Assembly: GCA_900767375.1 (NCBI GenBank)
Contig: CAAFYX010000070.1
Span: forward strand, 1 to 28,900
Length of the DNA stretch: 28,900 bases
Source: Rikenellaceae bacterium
Lineage (GTDB): Bacteria; Bacteroidota; Bacteroidia; Bacteroidales; UBA932
Direction of reading: 5' to 3'
The notes below the pieces were generated by a model. That model was not told the origin of the DNA. It saw only the letters and a program-made list of their open reading frames with translations, and made no database searches. Both the position numbers and the translations under genes were made by a program. Of this stretch, positions 1 to 9,074 are shown piece by piece; the first letter of the stretch is position 1; every line of letters begins with the position of its first letter.

Positions 1-108
1 AAGCTGAATAATCGACCGAGAAAATCACTCGGATACCTGACACCGCTGGAGTATTTCAAAAAAATGTTTAACTTTACATCCGATAGTGCTGTTGCACTGT
101 CAAATTAA
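1..108 (+). CDS. IS30-family transposase, C-terminal end (cut by window edge)
   Basis: Frame 1 is open from the first base to TAA at 106-108 and encodes 35 residues. It contains LNNRPRKSLGYLTPLEYF, the C-terminal signature of the DDE integrase core of IS30-type transposases (usual form: LN.RPRK.LGY.TP.E.F). The reading ends in VALSN. The 5' part and the left end of the element lie outside the window, so I cannot say whether the transposase is intact. The last bases of the gene and the following AAATTCGGC probably overlap the right terminal inverted repeat, as is common in this family; that is inference because the partner end is not visible. Confidence 0.8.
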   Translation, partial: KLNNRPRKSLGYLTPLEYFKKMFNFTSDSAVALSN

Positions 109-164
109 ATTCGGCTTTTCACTATCAACTATTTTTATTAACATCTTACACAACCACAGTTCTT
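109..164 (+). promoter_or_regulatory. Short IS-end / susC leader region
   Basis: Only 56 bases separate the IS30 transposase stop from the susC start. They contain TATTTTTA at 130-137, which matches seven of eight positions of the Bacteroidetes -7 element (TAnnTTTG). The matching -33 region would fall at or inside the end of the insertion element. This leaves too little room for a normal susC leader, so the native promoter was either displaced or replaced by a hybrid promoter at the IS end. The promoter call is weak. Confidence 0.25.
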
Positions 165-3100
165 ATGAAACTAAATCTTAAGAAAGTCCTCGGACTTATG
201 TTTCTGTGCTGTATGATGCCTTTGACGGTTCTCGCGCAGAACATCAATGTCAAGGGTACCGTTACAGATGAGAATGGTGCTCCTGTTATCGGAGCGGGCG
301 TGCAGGTTCAGAACACCACCAACGGCGGTGTCACTGACGCGGATGGTAATTTCTCCATCAACGTTCCCGCAAACGCTATTCTCGAAGTATCATCATTGGG
401 TTACAAGTCCCAGCTCGTTCCGGTGAACGGAAGGAACCTCCTGGCCATCATCCTCGAAGAGGATTCACAGTCACTTGAGGCTACCGTAGTCATCGGTTAC
501 GGTACCGCACGCCGCGCTGACGTGACGGGATCCATCGCTTCAGTCGATGGCGGAGCACTCCGTGCCATCCCTGCAAACGACATCTCCCGCGCTCTTGACG
601 GACGAGTGGCAGGTGTCCAGATGACACAGACTTCTTCACAGCCTGGTTCATCGATGCAGATTCGTATTCGCGGTAACCGTTCGCTCTCTGCATCCAATGA
701 CCCTCTCATCGTTCTCGACGGAATTCCATTCATGGGCAGCCTCTCGGATATCTCCACAAGTGATATCAAGAGCATGGACATCCTCAAGGACGCAGCTTCA
801 ACCGCTATCTACGGTTCCAGAGGTGCCAACGGTGTTATCCTCATCACCACTTACAAGGGAGTCGAAGGCTCCGACGCCAGAATCACCTTCAACACTTATG
901 CTACTCTCAAGAAGGCAGTCAAATATCCTATGATGAGCGGCGAGAAGTACATCAGGATGCGTGAAATGGCTGGCATATACCGTAACACTCTCGATGAAGA
1001 CAATGCTGCTGCAGACACTGACTGGCAGGATATGTTCTATCGTCCGGGTCTAACCCAGAACTACGAACTCAGCGTAGCCGGCGGCACCAAGTCCGGAAGC
1101 TACAGGTTCGGTACAAACTACTACAAGGATCAGGCAGTCGTTCCTACCCAGGCTTACGACCGTATTTCACTCAACGGAAGCGTTGATCAGAGAATCGGCA
1201 AGTGGTTCAAGATCGGTTTCAGCACCAACACCAACTACAATACCAACCAGGGCAACCAGGTGGATATGTACGCAGTCCTTTCCAAGTCTCCGCTCGTAAA
1301 TCCTTACGACGCTGATGGTAACCTGAAGTATCGCATCAATATGCCTTCAGACAATGATCAGTATATCCTCTCACGTGAAAGAGTCGAGGATCTTACCGCT
1401 CAGGGCGTTTGGAACAATGAATCCCGTTCATTCGGTACCTATAATACAGCATACCTCCAGTTCAACTTCCCTTGGATCGACGGTCTTTCATATAAGGTAA
1501 GCGGCGGTCTGAACTACCGCAACACCCGCGGCGGCAACTTCACCGGTGTCGGTGTCAACGGTTCCGCCACCTCCACCAACTCAGCAGGCTGGTCATTCTC
1601 CGAGACCCAGAACTGGACCATCGAGAACCTCCTCACCTACGACAAGACCTTCGGTAAGCACCACATCAACGCCGTAGCTCTTTATTCTGCTGAACAGACC
1701 ACATCTCAGGGCCAGTCACTTGGTGGAAAGAACATTCCTAACGAACTCTTCCAGTGGTACAATATCGGCGCCTGCCTTTCTTCTGATATCACAGTCAACG
1801 GCGGTTCCTACAGCCAGTACGGTCTCCTCTCATACATGGGCCGTCTCATGTATACATTCGCTGACAAGTATATGCTCTCTGCAGCAGTCCGTTCAGACGC
1901 TTCTTCACGTCTGGCTCCAGGTCATCAGTGGCATACCTATCCAGCCATCTCTGCAGGTTGGAACATCCACAACGAGGCTTTCATGGCAGGCACACGCGAC
2001 TGGCTCGATGAGTTGAAACTCCGTGTCGGTTACGGTCAGACCTCCAACCAGGCCATCGGTACATACGCTACTCTCGGCTCCCTTTCTTCAACCGTCTACA
2101 ACTTCGGTGATGAGAAATACGCTACCGGTTACTATGTATCCACTCTCCCTAACAACGAACTCGGATGGGAGTACTCACAGACTATGAACTACGGTCTCGA
2201 CTTCGGCTTCTTCAAGGGCCGTCTCAGAGGTACCATCGAGTACTACTCAGTCAAGACCAATGACATCCTCCTCAACCTCTCACTGCCTTCAACCTCCGGT
2301 GTAGGTTCCACTACCGCCAATATAGGTAAGACGCAGAACAAGGGTCTCGAGCTCACCCTCGACGGAACCATCATCGACAACGGTGACTTCTCCTGGACTG
2401 CAGGCGTGAACTTCTACGCAAACCGCAACAAACTCGTGGAACTTGCAGACGGTTCACAGGAAGACAAGGGCAACTGCTGGTTCGTAGGATATCCTATCAA
2501 CTGTATCTATGACTGGGAGTATGACGGTCTGTGGCAGGAAGGTGATCCTTATATGGACATCCTTGAGCCAAGTACCGTTACAAACGGCATGAAGCAGGCC
2601 ATCGGTACCATCAAGGTCAAGTACCACGGTCCATACAATGAGAACGGTGAGCCTACCCGTGCCATCGGTGACGATGACAAGACTCCTCGCTCTACTGATG
2701 CAGTGTTCAACGGCGGTTTCAACACCACACTCAGATGGAAGAACCTCGACTTCTCAGTCATCGGCGCTTTCCAGTGCGGCGGTTACCTCCTTTCTTCACT
2801 CCACACCGGAAACTCATATCTCAATATGCTCACCGGCCGTCGCGGCCAGCTCGATGTCGACTACTGGACTCCTGAAAACAAGGACGCCAGATATCCAAGA
2901 CCTGGTTCCATCCTCAGCGGTGACAACCCTAAGTATGCTTCCGTCCTCGGATACTATGACGGCTCTTATCTGAAGGTGCGCACCATTACCCTTGGATACA
3001 GCTTCCACAGGCTCAACGCCCTCAAGAATGCGGGTATCAGCACTTGCAGAGTATATGCTACCCTCCAGAACCCAGGTCTCGTCCTCTTCTCTGATTTCAC

Positions 3101-3245
3101 AAAGGAGACCGGTCTCGATCCTGAAACCAACACCAACGGCGGTTTCACCGCTTCAGGCCGCCCGGGTCCTTCACGTCTCTCTTACATAGGATACAACACT
3201 CCTAATACCCGCAACATCCTCTTCGGTGTCAACTTAACATTCTAA
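165..3245 (+). CDS. susC: SusC/RagA-family TonB-dependent outer-membrane transporter
   Basis: Outer-membrane beta-barrel that imports glycan fragments using TonB energy, working with the SusD lipoprotein that follows. The 1026-residue length is normal for the family. Residues 1-25 are a signal peptide (MKLNLKKVLGLMFLCCMMPL followed by TVLAQ). Residues about 28-100 are the carboxypeptidase-regulatory-like beta-sandwich (VKGTVTDENGAPVIGAGVQV). The SusC TonB-box region follows near 104-114 (ATVVIGYGT), then the plug domain with the SusC-type RGxRSL and DPLIVLDGIP segments (about 115-230). The rest is barrel and ends in the aromatic VNLTF. The stop codon touches the SusD reading frame, so the two are one transcription unit. 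The substrate is inferred to be xylan-derived from the adjacent xylA, xylB, GH43, GH3 and esterase genes; the protein alone does not show it. Confidence 0.93.
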   Translation: MKLNLKKVLGLMFLCCMMPLTVLAQNINVKGTVTDENGAPVIGAGVQVQNTTNGGVTDADGNFSINVPANAILEVSSLGYKSQLVPVNGRNLLAIILEEDSQSLEATVVIGYGTARRADVTGSIASVDGGALRAIPANDISRALDGRVAGVQMTQTSSQPGSSMQIRIRGNRSLSASNDPLIVLDGIPFMGSLSDISTSDIKSMDILKDAASTAIYGSRGANGVILITTYKGVEGSDARITFNTYATLKKAVKYPMMSGEKYIRMREMAGIYRNTLDEDNAAADTDWQDMFYRPGLTQNYELSVAGGTKSGSYRFGTNYYKDQAVVPTQAYDRISLNGSVDQRIGKWFKIGFSTNTNYNTNQGNQVDMYAVLSKSPLVNPYDADGNLKYRINMPSDNDQYILSRERVEDLTAQGVWNNESRSFGTYNTAYLQFNFPWIDGLSYKVSGGLNYRNTRGGNFTGVGVNGSATSTNSAGWSFSETQNWTIENLLTYDKTFGKHHINAVALYSAEQTTSQGQSLGGKNIPNELFQWYNIGACLSSDITVNGGSYSQYGLLSYMGRLMYTFADKYMLSAAVRSDASSRLAPGHQWHTYPAISAGWNIHNEAFMAGTRDWLDELKLRVGYGQTSNQAIGTYATLGSLSSTVYNFGDEKYATGYYVSTLPNNELGWEYSQTMNYGLDFGFFKGRLRGTIEYYSVKTNDILLNLSLPSTSGVGSTTANIGKTQNKGLELTLDGTIIDNGDFSWTAGVNFYANRNKLVELADGSQEDKGNCWFVGYPINCIYDWEYDGLWQEGDPYMDILEPSTVTNGMKQAIGTIKVKYHGPYNENGEPTRAIGDDDKTPRSTDAVFNGGFNTTLRWKNLDFSVIGAFQCGGYLLSSLHTGNSYLNMLTGRRGQLDVDYWTPENKDARYPRPGSILSGDNPKYASVLGYYDGSYLKVRTITLGYSFHRLNALKNAGISTCRVYATLQNPGLVLFSDFTKETGLDPETNTNGGFTASGRPGPSRLSYIGYNTPNTRNILFGVNLTF

Positions 3246-3256
3246 TGGATACGATT

Positions 3257-5176
3257 ATGAAACATACATATAAATTATTCGTTGGCGTTTGCGGTGCATT
3301 GCTTCTTCTCAGCTCCTGCAACTCTATCCTTGAGGAGCATCCAAAGACCAGATACACTCCTGACTTCTTCACTACTCAGGCCGGTATCGAGGGTGGCTTG
3401 ACAGCCCTTTACACCCATCTCCGTTATACATACGGCAACGCTTATGCATACAACGCCCTGACCACAGGTACTGATGAGGCTACATGGGCCCAGTCAGCAG
3501 ACGGCAACTTCAAGACCTGCGACATGTCCGGAAACGGTGTCCTCTCACCGTCCAACCAGGCCGGTACCGGTGCATACTGGACATTCACATACATCAATAC
3601 CGCCAATGGTATCATCGAGAACGCCGAGGCTGTGAACATGGCTCCTTCACTTGTGGCTGAAGCCAAGTTCTTCCGCGCATTCGATTATTTCTACATGATT
3701 CGCAACTACGGCGGCGCACCTCTCGACCTCGGTTCAGGCGAACTCGCATTCAACGCCAGTGCTGTACGTTCTTCCGTACGTAACACTGTCCCTGAAGTTT
3801 ACACCAGATGTATCTTCCCTGATCTCAAGGACGGCGTTGCCAACCTCCCTCTCACTCCACGTGTGACCGGAGCCGTATCAAAGACCGCTGCACGCATGCT
3901 TCTCTCCAAGGCATATCTTACCTATGCATGGTGGCTTGAGAATCCTAGGGATATCCCTACTTATCCTGAGTGCTCCCGCACCGACCCGGACGGACACGAT
4001 GCCAAGTGGTACTATCAGGAGGCTTACAATGTGGCTATGGCAGCCATCAACGAGCCTGGCCCGTTCGGCCTTATGGACTATTTCTGGCAGACCAATGCCG
4101 GTGAATACGACCGTAACAAGGAATGTGTCCTTTATGCTGACCATACCCAGAACTCCGAGCAGTACAACGGCGCCAGCCTTTCATACGGCTCAGGCGGCGG
4201 TCAGGACAACTTCGCCGGCTGGATGATGACCTGGAACTATCCTAACATGCAGGCAGTCTGCAACACCGGTGGCAAGATCAACCCTGTCCTCCGTACCGAC
4301 AGCCAGTTCCTCGGCCGTCCTTGGACCCGTATGGCTCCTACCCAGGAGGCTCTTGCCAAATTCATCGATACTGACATGGATTCCCGTGCAGACGGTACTT
4401 TCACTCTTAACTTCAAGACCAACTGGGCTGCCGGTGGAAATGGAGCACAGTGGGTTGAGGGTCCTAACGGTCATCACATCGGCCTCGGCGAGACCTTCCT
4501 CAGATATATCTTCGAGGACGATCCGACCGTTTCCTATGACTTCGACTCCGCCAACGGTGTCCTCGGTGTTTCTCCGAATTATGATTACTACCTCATTACC
4601 CCTAGCCGCGTAAGCCGCAACAATTATCCTGGAATGTGGAAACTTGGTCCGTACCGTACCGATGGAGCAGGTGTTGGTAATCCAAACGCCGCTTCTACAC
4701 GTCCGTTCGTGATCCTCAAGTTCTCCGAGCTCTATTTCACTGCCGCTGAGGCCGCTGTGAAACTCGGCAACAATGACGAGGCTTTCAGACTGATCAACGT
4801 CATCCGCGCACGCGCAGGCAAGTGGAACTACAAGGTCAATGAGGGCGTGGAGTATATCGCCGACTTCAGCGCAGAACTCTGTGCAAAGACTCCGAAGACC
4901 ATCACTATCGATTATATCCTTGATGAGTCCCTCCGTGAGAACTTCGCTGCAGGTTTCCGCTGGTTCGAGCTTGTCCGTACCCAGACATGGGAGGAGAGAG
5001 CCGGTACATACACCATCTGCGGTGCGAAGACCACTGACGTCACTCCTCAGAAGTTCACCCGTACCATCGAGAAGAAGGACTACCTCCGTCCTATCCCTAA
5101 CGGACAGATCGACGGTATGCAGATGTCCCAGGAGGAGAAAGCTGCTTACCAGAACCCTGGATATCCTACCGACTAG
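3257..5176 (+). CDS. susD: SusD/RagB-family surface glycan-binding lipoprotein
   Basis: Surface lipoprotein that caps the SusC barrel and binds oligosaccharides. I chose the ATG at 3257 because it gives a compact lipoprotein signal, MKHTYKLFVGVCGALLLLSS followed by the lipobox Cys (LSSC). An upstream ATG at 3245 overlaps the susC stop and would add four residues before it. The mature part has the SusD pattern: an early EEHPKTRYTPDFFTT segment, TPR-like helices (EAKFFRAFDYFYMIRNYGG, about 135-155) and the C-terminal RLINVIRARAG and LDESLRENFAAGFRWFELVR segments. The final DYLRPIPNGQID is typical of the family end. At 639 residues it is of normal size. A terminator follows, so no surface-glycan-binding protein gene sits directly behind it, which is less usual for a SusCD locus. 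Confidence 0.93.
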   Translation: MKHTYKLFVGVCGALLLLSSCNSILEEHPKTRYTPDFFTTQAGIEGGLTALYTHLRYTYGNAYAYNALTTGTDEATWAQSADGNFKTCDMSGNGVLSPSNQAGTGAYWTFTYINTANGIIENAEAVNMAPSLVAEAKFFRAFDYFYMIRNYGGAPLDLGSGELAFNASAVRSSVRNTVPEVYTRCIFPDLKDGVANLPLTPRVTGAVSKTAARMLLSKAYLTYAWWLENPRDIPTYPECSRTDPDGHDAKWYYQEAYNVAMAAINEPGPFGLMDYFWQTNAGEYDRNKECVLYADHTQNSEQYNGASLSYGSGGGQDNFAGWMMTWNYPNMQAVCNTGGKINPVLRTDSQFLGRPWTRMAPTQEALAKFIDTDMDSRADGTFTLNFKTNWAAGGNGAQWVEGPNGHHIGLGETFLRYIFEDDPTVSYDFDSANGVLGVSPNYDYYLITPSRVSRNNYPGMWKLGPYRTDGAGVGNPNAASTRPFVILKFSELYFTAAEAAVKLGNNDEAFRLINVIRARAGKWNYKVNEGVEYIADFSAELCAKTPKTITIDYILDESLRENFAAGFRWFELVRTQTWEERAGTYTICGAKTTDVTPQKFTRTIEKKDYLRPIPNGQIDGMQMSQEEKAAYQNPGYPTD

Positions 5177-5222
5177 GAATAAAGTAATTGGTTAGTTGGT
5201 TCTTATTCCTATACTTTATTTG

Positions 5223-5251
5223 GGGCGTCCGACATTTCGGACGCCCTTTTT
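5223..5251 (+). terminator. Rho-independent terminator after susD
   Basis: A 10-bp perfect stem (GGGCGTCCGA with TCGGACGCCC), a four-base loop and a T5 tract lie 46 bases after the susD stop. It separates the susCD transcript from xylBA. Confidence 0.85.
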
Positions 5252-5281
5252 GTTGTTATTTAAGAATTTTTTGTACCTTTA
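5249..5281 (+). promoter_or_regulatory. Probable promoter of xylBA
   Basis: TTTG at 5249-5252 and TACCTTTA at 5274-5281 fit the Bacteroidetes -33 (TTTG) and -7 (TAnnTTTG) elements, with the starts 25 bases apart. Only the final base of the -7 box differs. It lies between the susD terminator and the xylB start and leaves a leader of about 30 bases. The -33 element overlaps the T tract of the terminator. Confidence 0.45.
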
Positions 5282-5318
5282 TGCACTTAAATTAATCACT
5301 GAAATTATAATTATTACA

Positions 5319-6782
5319 ATGTATTCACTTGGTATTGATATCGGATCTTCGTCCATAAAGGTCTCCCTTCTGGACATTAACAAGGGCGTGTGCCTCAGTT
5401 CTTCAACAAATCCAAAGACAGAAATGCCTATTTCCGCTCCTGAGAAAGGCTTCGCCGAGCAGGACCCTGAAATGTGGTGGAAGTACATCTGCGAAGGCAT
5501 CGAGGACATCGGTACACAGTGCGACCTTACCAAGGTCGTGTCCATCGGTATCACTTACCAGATGCACGGACTCGTGGCAGTCGACAAGGATGTGAAGCCT
5601 CTCAGAAAGGCTATCATTTGGTGCGACTCCAGAGCAGTCGGCATCGGTGCTGAAGCACTCGAGAACATCGGCTATGAAAAGTGCATGGCACATCTTCTCA
5701 ACTCTCCGGGCAACTTCACAGCTTCAAAGCTTGCCTGGGTGAAGCGGAACGAACCATCCACCTACAAGCGCATCTGGAAGTTCATGCTTCCTGGTGACTA
5801 CGTGGCATACCGCCTCTCCGGTGAAGTCGCAACCACCGAGACCGGTCTTTCAGAGCAGATCCTCTGGGACTTCAAGGAGAACTGCAGGGCAGATTTCGTC
5901 GCAGACTACTACGGCATCTCACCTTACCTCTTCCCTGACATCGTTCCATCCATCGGTGTGGCCTGCCGCACTTCCATGGAGATCCAGAACCTTCTCGGCA
6001 TCCCTGCCGGCACCCCTATTTCCTACAGGGCCGGTGACCAGCCGAACAACGCCTTCTCACTCAACGTACTCAACCCTGGTGAAATCGCCGCAACCGGCGG
6101 AACCTCAGGCGTTGTATACGGAGTTACCGATGTCCCTAAGGCTGACGCCGCTTCACGCGTGAACACTTTCCTCCACGTGAACAACACCGCCAAGGACCCT
6201 AGACTCGGAGTCCTCCTCTGCATCAACGGTACCGGCATCATGAACTCCTGGATCCACAGGAACGTCACTCCGAACCTTAACTACAACGAGATGAACACCC
6301 TGGCCAAGACCGCTCCTGTCGGCTCCGACGGTCTCCTTGTCCTCCCGTTCGGAAACGGTGCGGAGCGTGTCCTCGTGAACCGCTGCGTAGGTGCAAAGCT
6401 TGCAGGAATCGACCTTGTGCGTCATTCTACAGCCCATATCCTCCGCGCTACCCAGGAAGGTATCGCATTCTCATTCCGCTACGGTATCGACATCATGAAG
6501 AACCTCGGACTTGAGCCTAACGTGATCCGCGCCGGAAAGGCCAACCTCTTCCTCAGCCCTCTGTTCCGCTCAACCCTCGCCACCCTGTGCGATGCGAAGA
6601 TCGAGCTCTACAACACCGACGGCGCTCTCGGAGCAGCCCGCGGCGCAGCTCTCGGAGCCGGTTTCTATGCCAATGAAGCCGAGGCGTTCGCCACCCTGAC
6701 CGAGGTCGGCACCATCGAGCCTGAGGCCGAGTGGAAGGCAGCCCTCGAGGAGGGCTACTCACATTGGAAAGAAAATATCTAA
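5319..6782 (+). CDS. xylB: Xylulokinase (FGGY family)
   Basis: Phosphorylates D-xylulose with ATP to xylulose-5-phosphate in the cytoplasm, feeding the pentose phosphate pathway. I used the ATG at 5319, which gives the family N-terminus MYSLGIDIGSSSIKVSLLD; the open frame extends upstream but through the terminator and promoter, so that extension is not coding. The product is 487 residues, the usual FGGY length. Visible motifs are the phosphate-1 loop DIGSSS (7-12), the sugar-contacting QMHG (81-84), the catalytic Asp in AGDQPNNA (Asp240), and the glycine-rich ATGGTSGVVYG adenosine-side loop. The C-terminal actin-like domain contains RAGKANLFLSPLF. The xylA start follows after 33 bases with no terminator, so the two are co-transcribed. 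Having xylB first and xylA second is a common Bacteroidetes order. Confidence 0.93.
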   Translation: MYSLGIDIGSSSIKVSLLDINKGVCLSSSTNPKTEMPISAPEKGFAEQDPEMWWKYICEGIEDIGTQCDLTKVVSIGITYQMHGLVAVDKDVKPLRKAIIWCDSRAVGIGAEALENIGYEKCMAHLLNSPGNFTASKLAWVKRNEPSTYKRIWKFMLPGDYVAYRLSGEVATTETGLSEQILWDFKENCRADFVADYYGISPYLFPDIVPSIGVACRTSMEIQNLLGIPAGTPISYRAGDQPNNAFSLNVLNPGEIAATGGTSGVVYGVTDVPKADAASRVNTFLHVNNTAKDPRLGVLLCINGTGIMNSWIHRNVTPNLNYNEMNTLAKTAPVGSDGLLVLPFGNGAERVLVNRCVGAKLAGIDLVRHSTAHILRATQEGIAFSFRYGIDIMKNLGLEPNVIRAGKANLFLSPLFRSTLATLCDAKIELYNTDGALGAARGAALGAGFYANEAEAFATLTEVGTIEPEAEWKAALEEGYSHWKENI

Positions 6783-6815
6783 CAACATAAAACAAACTAA
6801 TCTATTTTCACAATT

Positions 6816-8126
6816 ATGGCAAAAGAATATTTCCCACAGATCGGTAAGATTCCTTTCGAGGGCAAAGACTCAAAGAACCCTCTCGCATTCCATTATTACA
6901 ATCCTGATCAGGTGGTCGCTGGAAAGACCATGAAGGAGTGGCTCAAGTTCGCCATGGCATGGTGGCACACACTGTGCGCAGAAGGCGCTGACCAGTTCGG
7001 TGGCGGTACCAAGACCTTCCCTTGGAATGAGGCATGCTGCCCTGTAGAGAGAGCAAAGGCAAAGGCTGACGCCGGCTTCGAGATCATGCAGAAGCTCGGT
7101 ATCGGTTACTATTGCTTCCACGATGTTGACCTCGTAGACGAGGCTGCCACCATCGAGGAGTATGAGGCCAACCTCAAGGAGATCGTAGCTTACCTTAAGG
7201 AGAAGCAGGCTCAGACCGGCATCAAGCTCCTCTGGGGAACAGCAAACGTATTCGGCAACAAGCGCTATATGAACGGTGCTTCCACCAACCCTGATTTCGA
7301 CGTAGCTGCACGCGCTATGCTTCAGATCAAGAACGCTATCGACGCTACCATCGCTCTCGGTGGTGAGTGCTACGTATTCTGGGGCGGCCGCGAGGGTTAC
7401 ATGAGCCTTCTCAACACCGATATGAAGCGTGAGAAAGCACACATGGCCACAATGCTCGGAATGGCACGCGACTATGCACGCAAGCAGGGCTTCAAGGGAA
7501 CCTTCCTCATCGAGCCTAAGCCAATGGAGCCTACAAAGCACCAGTATGACGCCGACACCGAGACCGTTATCGGTTTCCTCCGCGCCAATGGTCTTGACAA
7601 GGACTTCAAGGTCAACATCGAGGTCAACCACGCCACCCTCGCAGGTCACACCTTCGAGCACGAGCTCCAGTGCGCTTCTGACGCCAACATGCTCGGTTCA
7701 ATCGATGCAAACCGCGGTGACCAGCAGAACGGCTGGGATACCGACCAGTTCCCGATCGACCTCTATGAGCTCACCCAGGCTATGATGGTCATCATCAAGA
7801 ACGGCGGCCTCGTAGGAGGTACCAACTTCGATGCAAAGACCCGTCGTAACTCTACCGACCTCGACGACATCCTCATCGCTCATATCAGCGGTATGGACGT
7901 AATGGCACGCGCTCTCCTCGTAGCTGCTGACATCCTCGAGAATTCTCAGATTCCTGCAATGGTCAAGGAGCGCTACGCTTCCTTCGACGCCGGCATGGGT
8001 AAGGACTTCGAGGACGGCAAGCTCACCCTCGAGCAGGTTGTCGATTACGCTAAGACCAAGGGCGAGCCTAAGTCTACCAGCGGAAAGCAGGAGCTCTACG
8101 AAGCTATCGTCAACATGTACATCTAA
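6816..8126 (+). CDS. xylA: Xylose isomerase
   Basis: Interconverts D-xylose and D-xylulose in the cytoplasm and supplies the substrate of XylB. The 436-residue protein is the long (class II) form. Motifs seen: the catalytic His in CFHDVDL (His102, Asp105), the WGG..GY segment (VFWGGREGYMSLLNTDM, about 187-203), the metal/substrate ligands in LIEPKPMEPTKHQ (Glu233, Lys235), and the metal-site segments NIEVNHATLAGHTFEHEL and LGSIDANRGD. The ending (AIVNMYI) is natural. It is followed closely by a bidirectional terminator. Nothing in the sequence suggests damage or transfer. Confidence 0.96.
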   Translation: MAKEYFPQIGKIPFEGKDSKNPLAFHYYNPDQVVAGKTMKEWLKFAMAWWHTLCAEGADQFGGGTKTFPWNEACCPVERAKAKADAGFEIMQKLGIGYYCFHDVDLVDEAATIEEYEANLKEIVAYLKEKQAQTGIKLLWGTANVFGNKRYMNGASTNPDFDVAARAMLQIKNAIDATIALGGECYVFWGGREGYMSLLNTDMKREKAHMATMLGMARDYARKQGFKGTFLIEPKPMEPTKHQYDADTETVIGFLRANGLDKDFKVNIEVNHATLAGHTFEHELQCASDANMLGSIDANRGDQQNGWDTDQFPIDLYELTQAMMVIIKNGGLVGGTNFDAKTRRNSTDLDDILIAHISGMDVMARALLVAADILENSQIPAMVKERYASFDAGMGKDFEDGKLTLEQVVDYAKTKGEPKSTSGKQELYEAIVNMYI

Positions 8127-8145
8127 TCTTCGGATTATACATACC

Positions 8146-8180
8146 AATAAAGGCCGACGCTCAGCGCCGGCCTTTTTATT
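8146..8180. terminator. Bidirectional terminator between xylA and the LTxxQ gene
   Basis: The sequence AATAAAGGCCGACGC, a TCAG loop and GCGCCGGCCTTTTTATT form a GC-rich hairpin with A-rich and T-rich flanks. It can end xylA on the plus strand and the convergent gene at 8200 on the minus strand. Confidence 0.8.
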
Positions 8181-8199
8181 GATATAGGTTTACGGATGC

Positions 8200-8991
8200 T
8201 TATTCAGCAGAAGCAGCAGGGGCAGCTGGAGCTTCTGGAGCAGCAGGGGCACCGCCTGGGAATCCAGGGAAGCCTTCGCCGCTTTCCATGCGCTTCCTGA
8301 TGGCCTCACGGGCCTCTTCTGGAAGGGCGTCGAGGTTGAACTCGGCTCCCGGAGCGCGACGCTCCACGCCTCTCATTCTGAGTCCTGGAACTTCAGGCCT
8401 CTGCTGAAGGATGACCCACTTCTGGTACTGCTCCTCGGTGAGGACCTTCATCATCTGCTTCTCGATCTTGATCTTCGCCTTGATGTCGGCCTTGGTGTCC
8501 TCCATGGACTCGAGTCTGTTGTAGGCTGCCTTGGCTGCCTTCAGCTCAGGGCTGTCGTTGGCCTCGTCAGGATTGGCTGCAGCAGCGTCGGCACCAGGGA
8601 ATCCAGGGAAACCGCCGCCCATCATAGGAGGCATGCCTCCACCCATAGGTGGCATGCCGCCGCCCATCATTCCGCCGAATCCACTGTGAGAACCTCCGTC
8701 TGCGAGATAGTGGTTCATACGACGGTCAAGCTCCTTCTTGTTGATCTTGGCGATCTTCTTTTCCTGCTGAGGGGTGAGGTTGAGCTCGCGGGTGAGCTGC
8801 TTTGCCTGGAACTCGGCGAGCTCAGTCATGTCGACTGCGCCTCCCATTCCGAATCCGCCCATCATACCACCGCCCATCATGCCGCCGCCCATAGGTGGCA
8901 TACCGCCACCGAAGCCGCCCGGCTGGGCATTCGCGGATGCGCAAACGAGGGCGAGTCCGCAAATCGTAGAGATAATAAGTGTTTTTTTCAT
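8200..8991 (-). CDS. Exported Met/Gly-rich LTxxQ (Spy/DUF4890-like) protein
   Basis: Function unknown. The 263-residue protein has a clear signal peptide (MKKTLIISTICGLALVCASA followed by NAQ). Two low-complexity Gly/Met/Pro runs (about 24-50 and 103-130) are built from MPPMGGGMMGGG-like units. Between and after them are two charged helical segments, each with an LTxxQ-type motif: LTPQQEKKIAKINKKE near 72 and LTEEQYQKWVILQQ near 184. This resembles the Spy/CpxP-like LTxxQ fold or Bacteroidetes DUF4890-type proteins. The tail is Ala/Pro rich (APEAPAAPAASAE). The protein is probably periplasmic. A chaperone-like role or metal binding by the methionines is possible but only inference. It is convergent with xylA and sits tail-side of the 9075-9590 gene, with 83 bases between. 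Confidence 0.7.
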   Translation of the reverse strand: MKKTLIISTICGLALVCASANAQPGGFGGGMPPMGGGMMGGGMMGGFGMGGAVDMTELAEFQAKQLTRELNLTPQQEKKIAKINKKELDRRMNHYLADGGSHSGFGGMMGGGMPPMGGGMPPMMGGGFPGFPGADAAAANPDEANDSPELKAAKAAYNRLESMEDTKADIKAKIKIEKQMMKVLTEEQYQKWVILQQRPEVPGLRMRGVERRAPGAEFNLDALPEEAREAIRKRMESGEGFPGFPGGAPAAPEAPAAPAASAE

Positions 8992-9074
8992 GATATGTGA
9001 ATAGGTTATGTGTATGAAATCAAATCACATGTTAGACCGCTAAGGCAGCATAAGGTTTAATGCCTGGTGTAAAA

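Noticed and set aside
5196..5318. N-terminal extension of xylulokinase
   Set aside because: The extra 41 codons cross the susD terminator and the promoter, and the family N-terminus begins at 5319.
6870..7661. 263-codon ORF antisense to xylA
   Set aside because: xylA is unmistakable in the other strand; the antisense frame is a product of biased codon use and matches no family.
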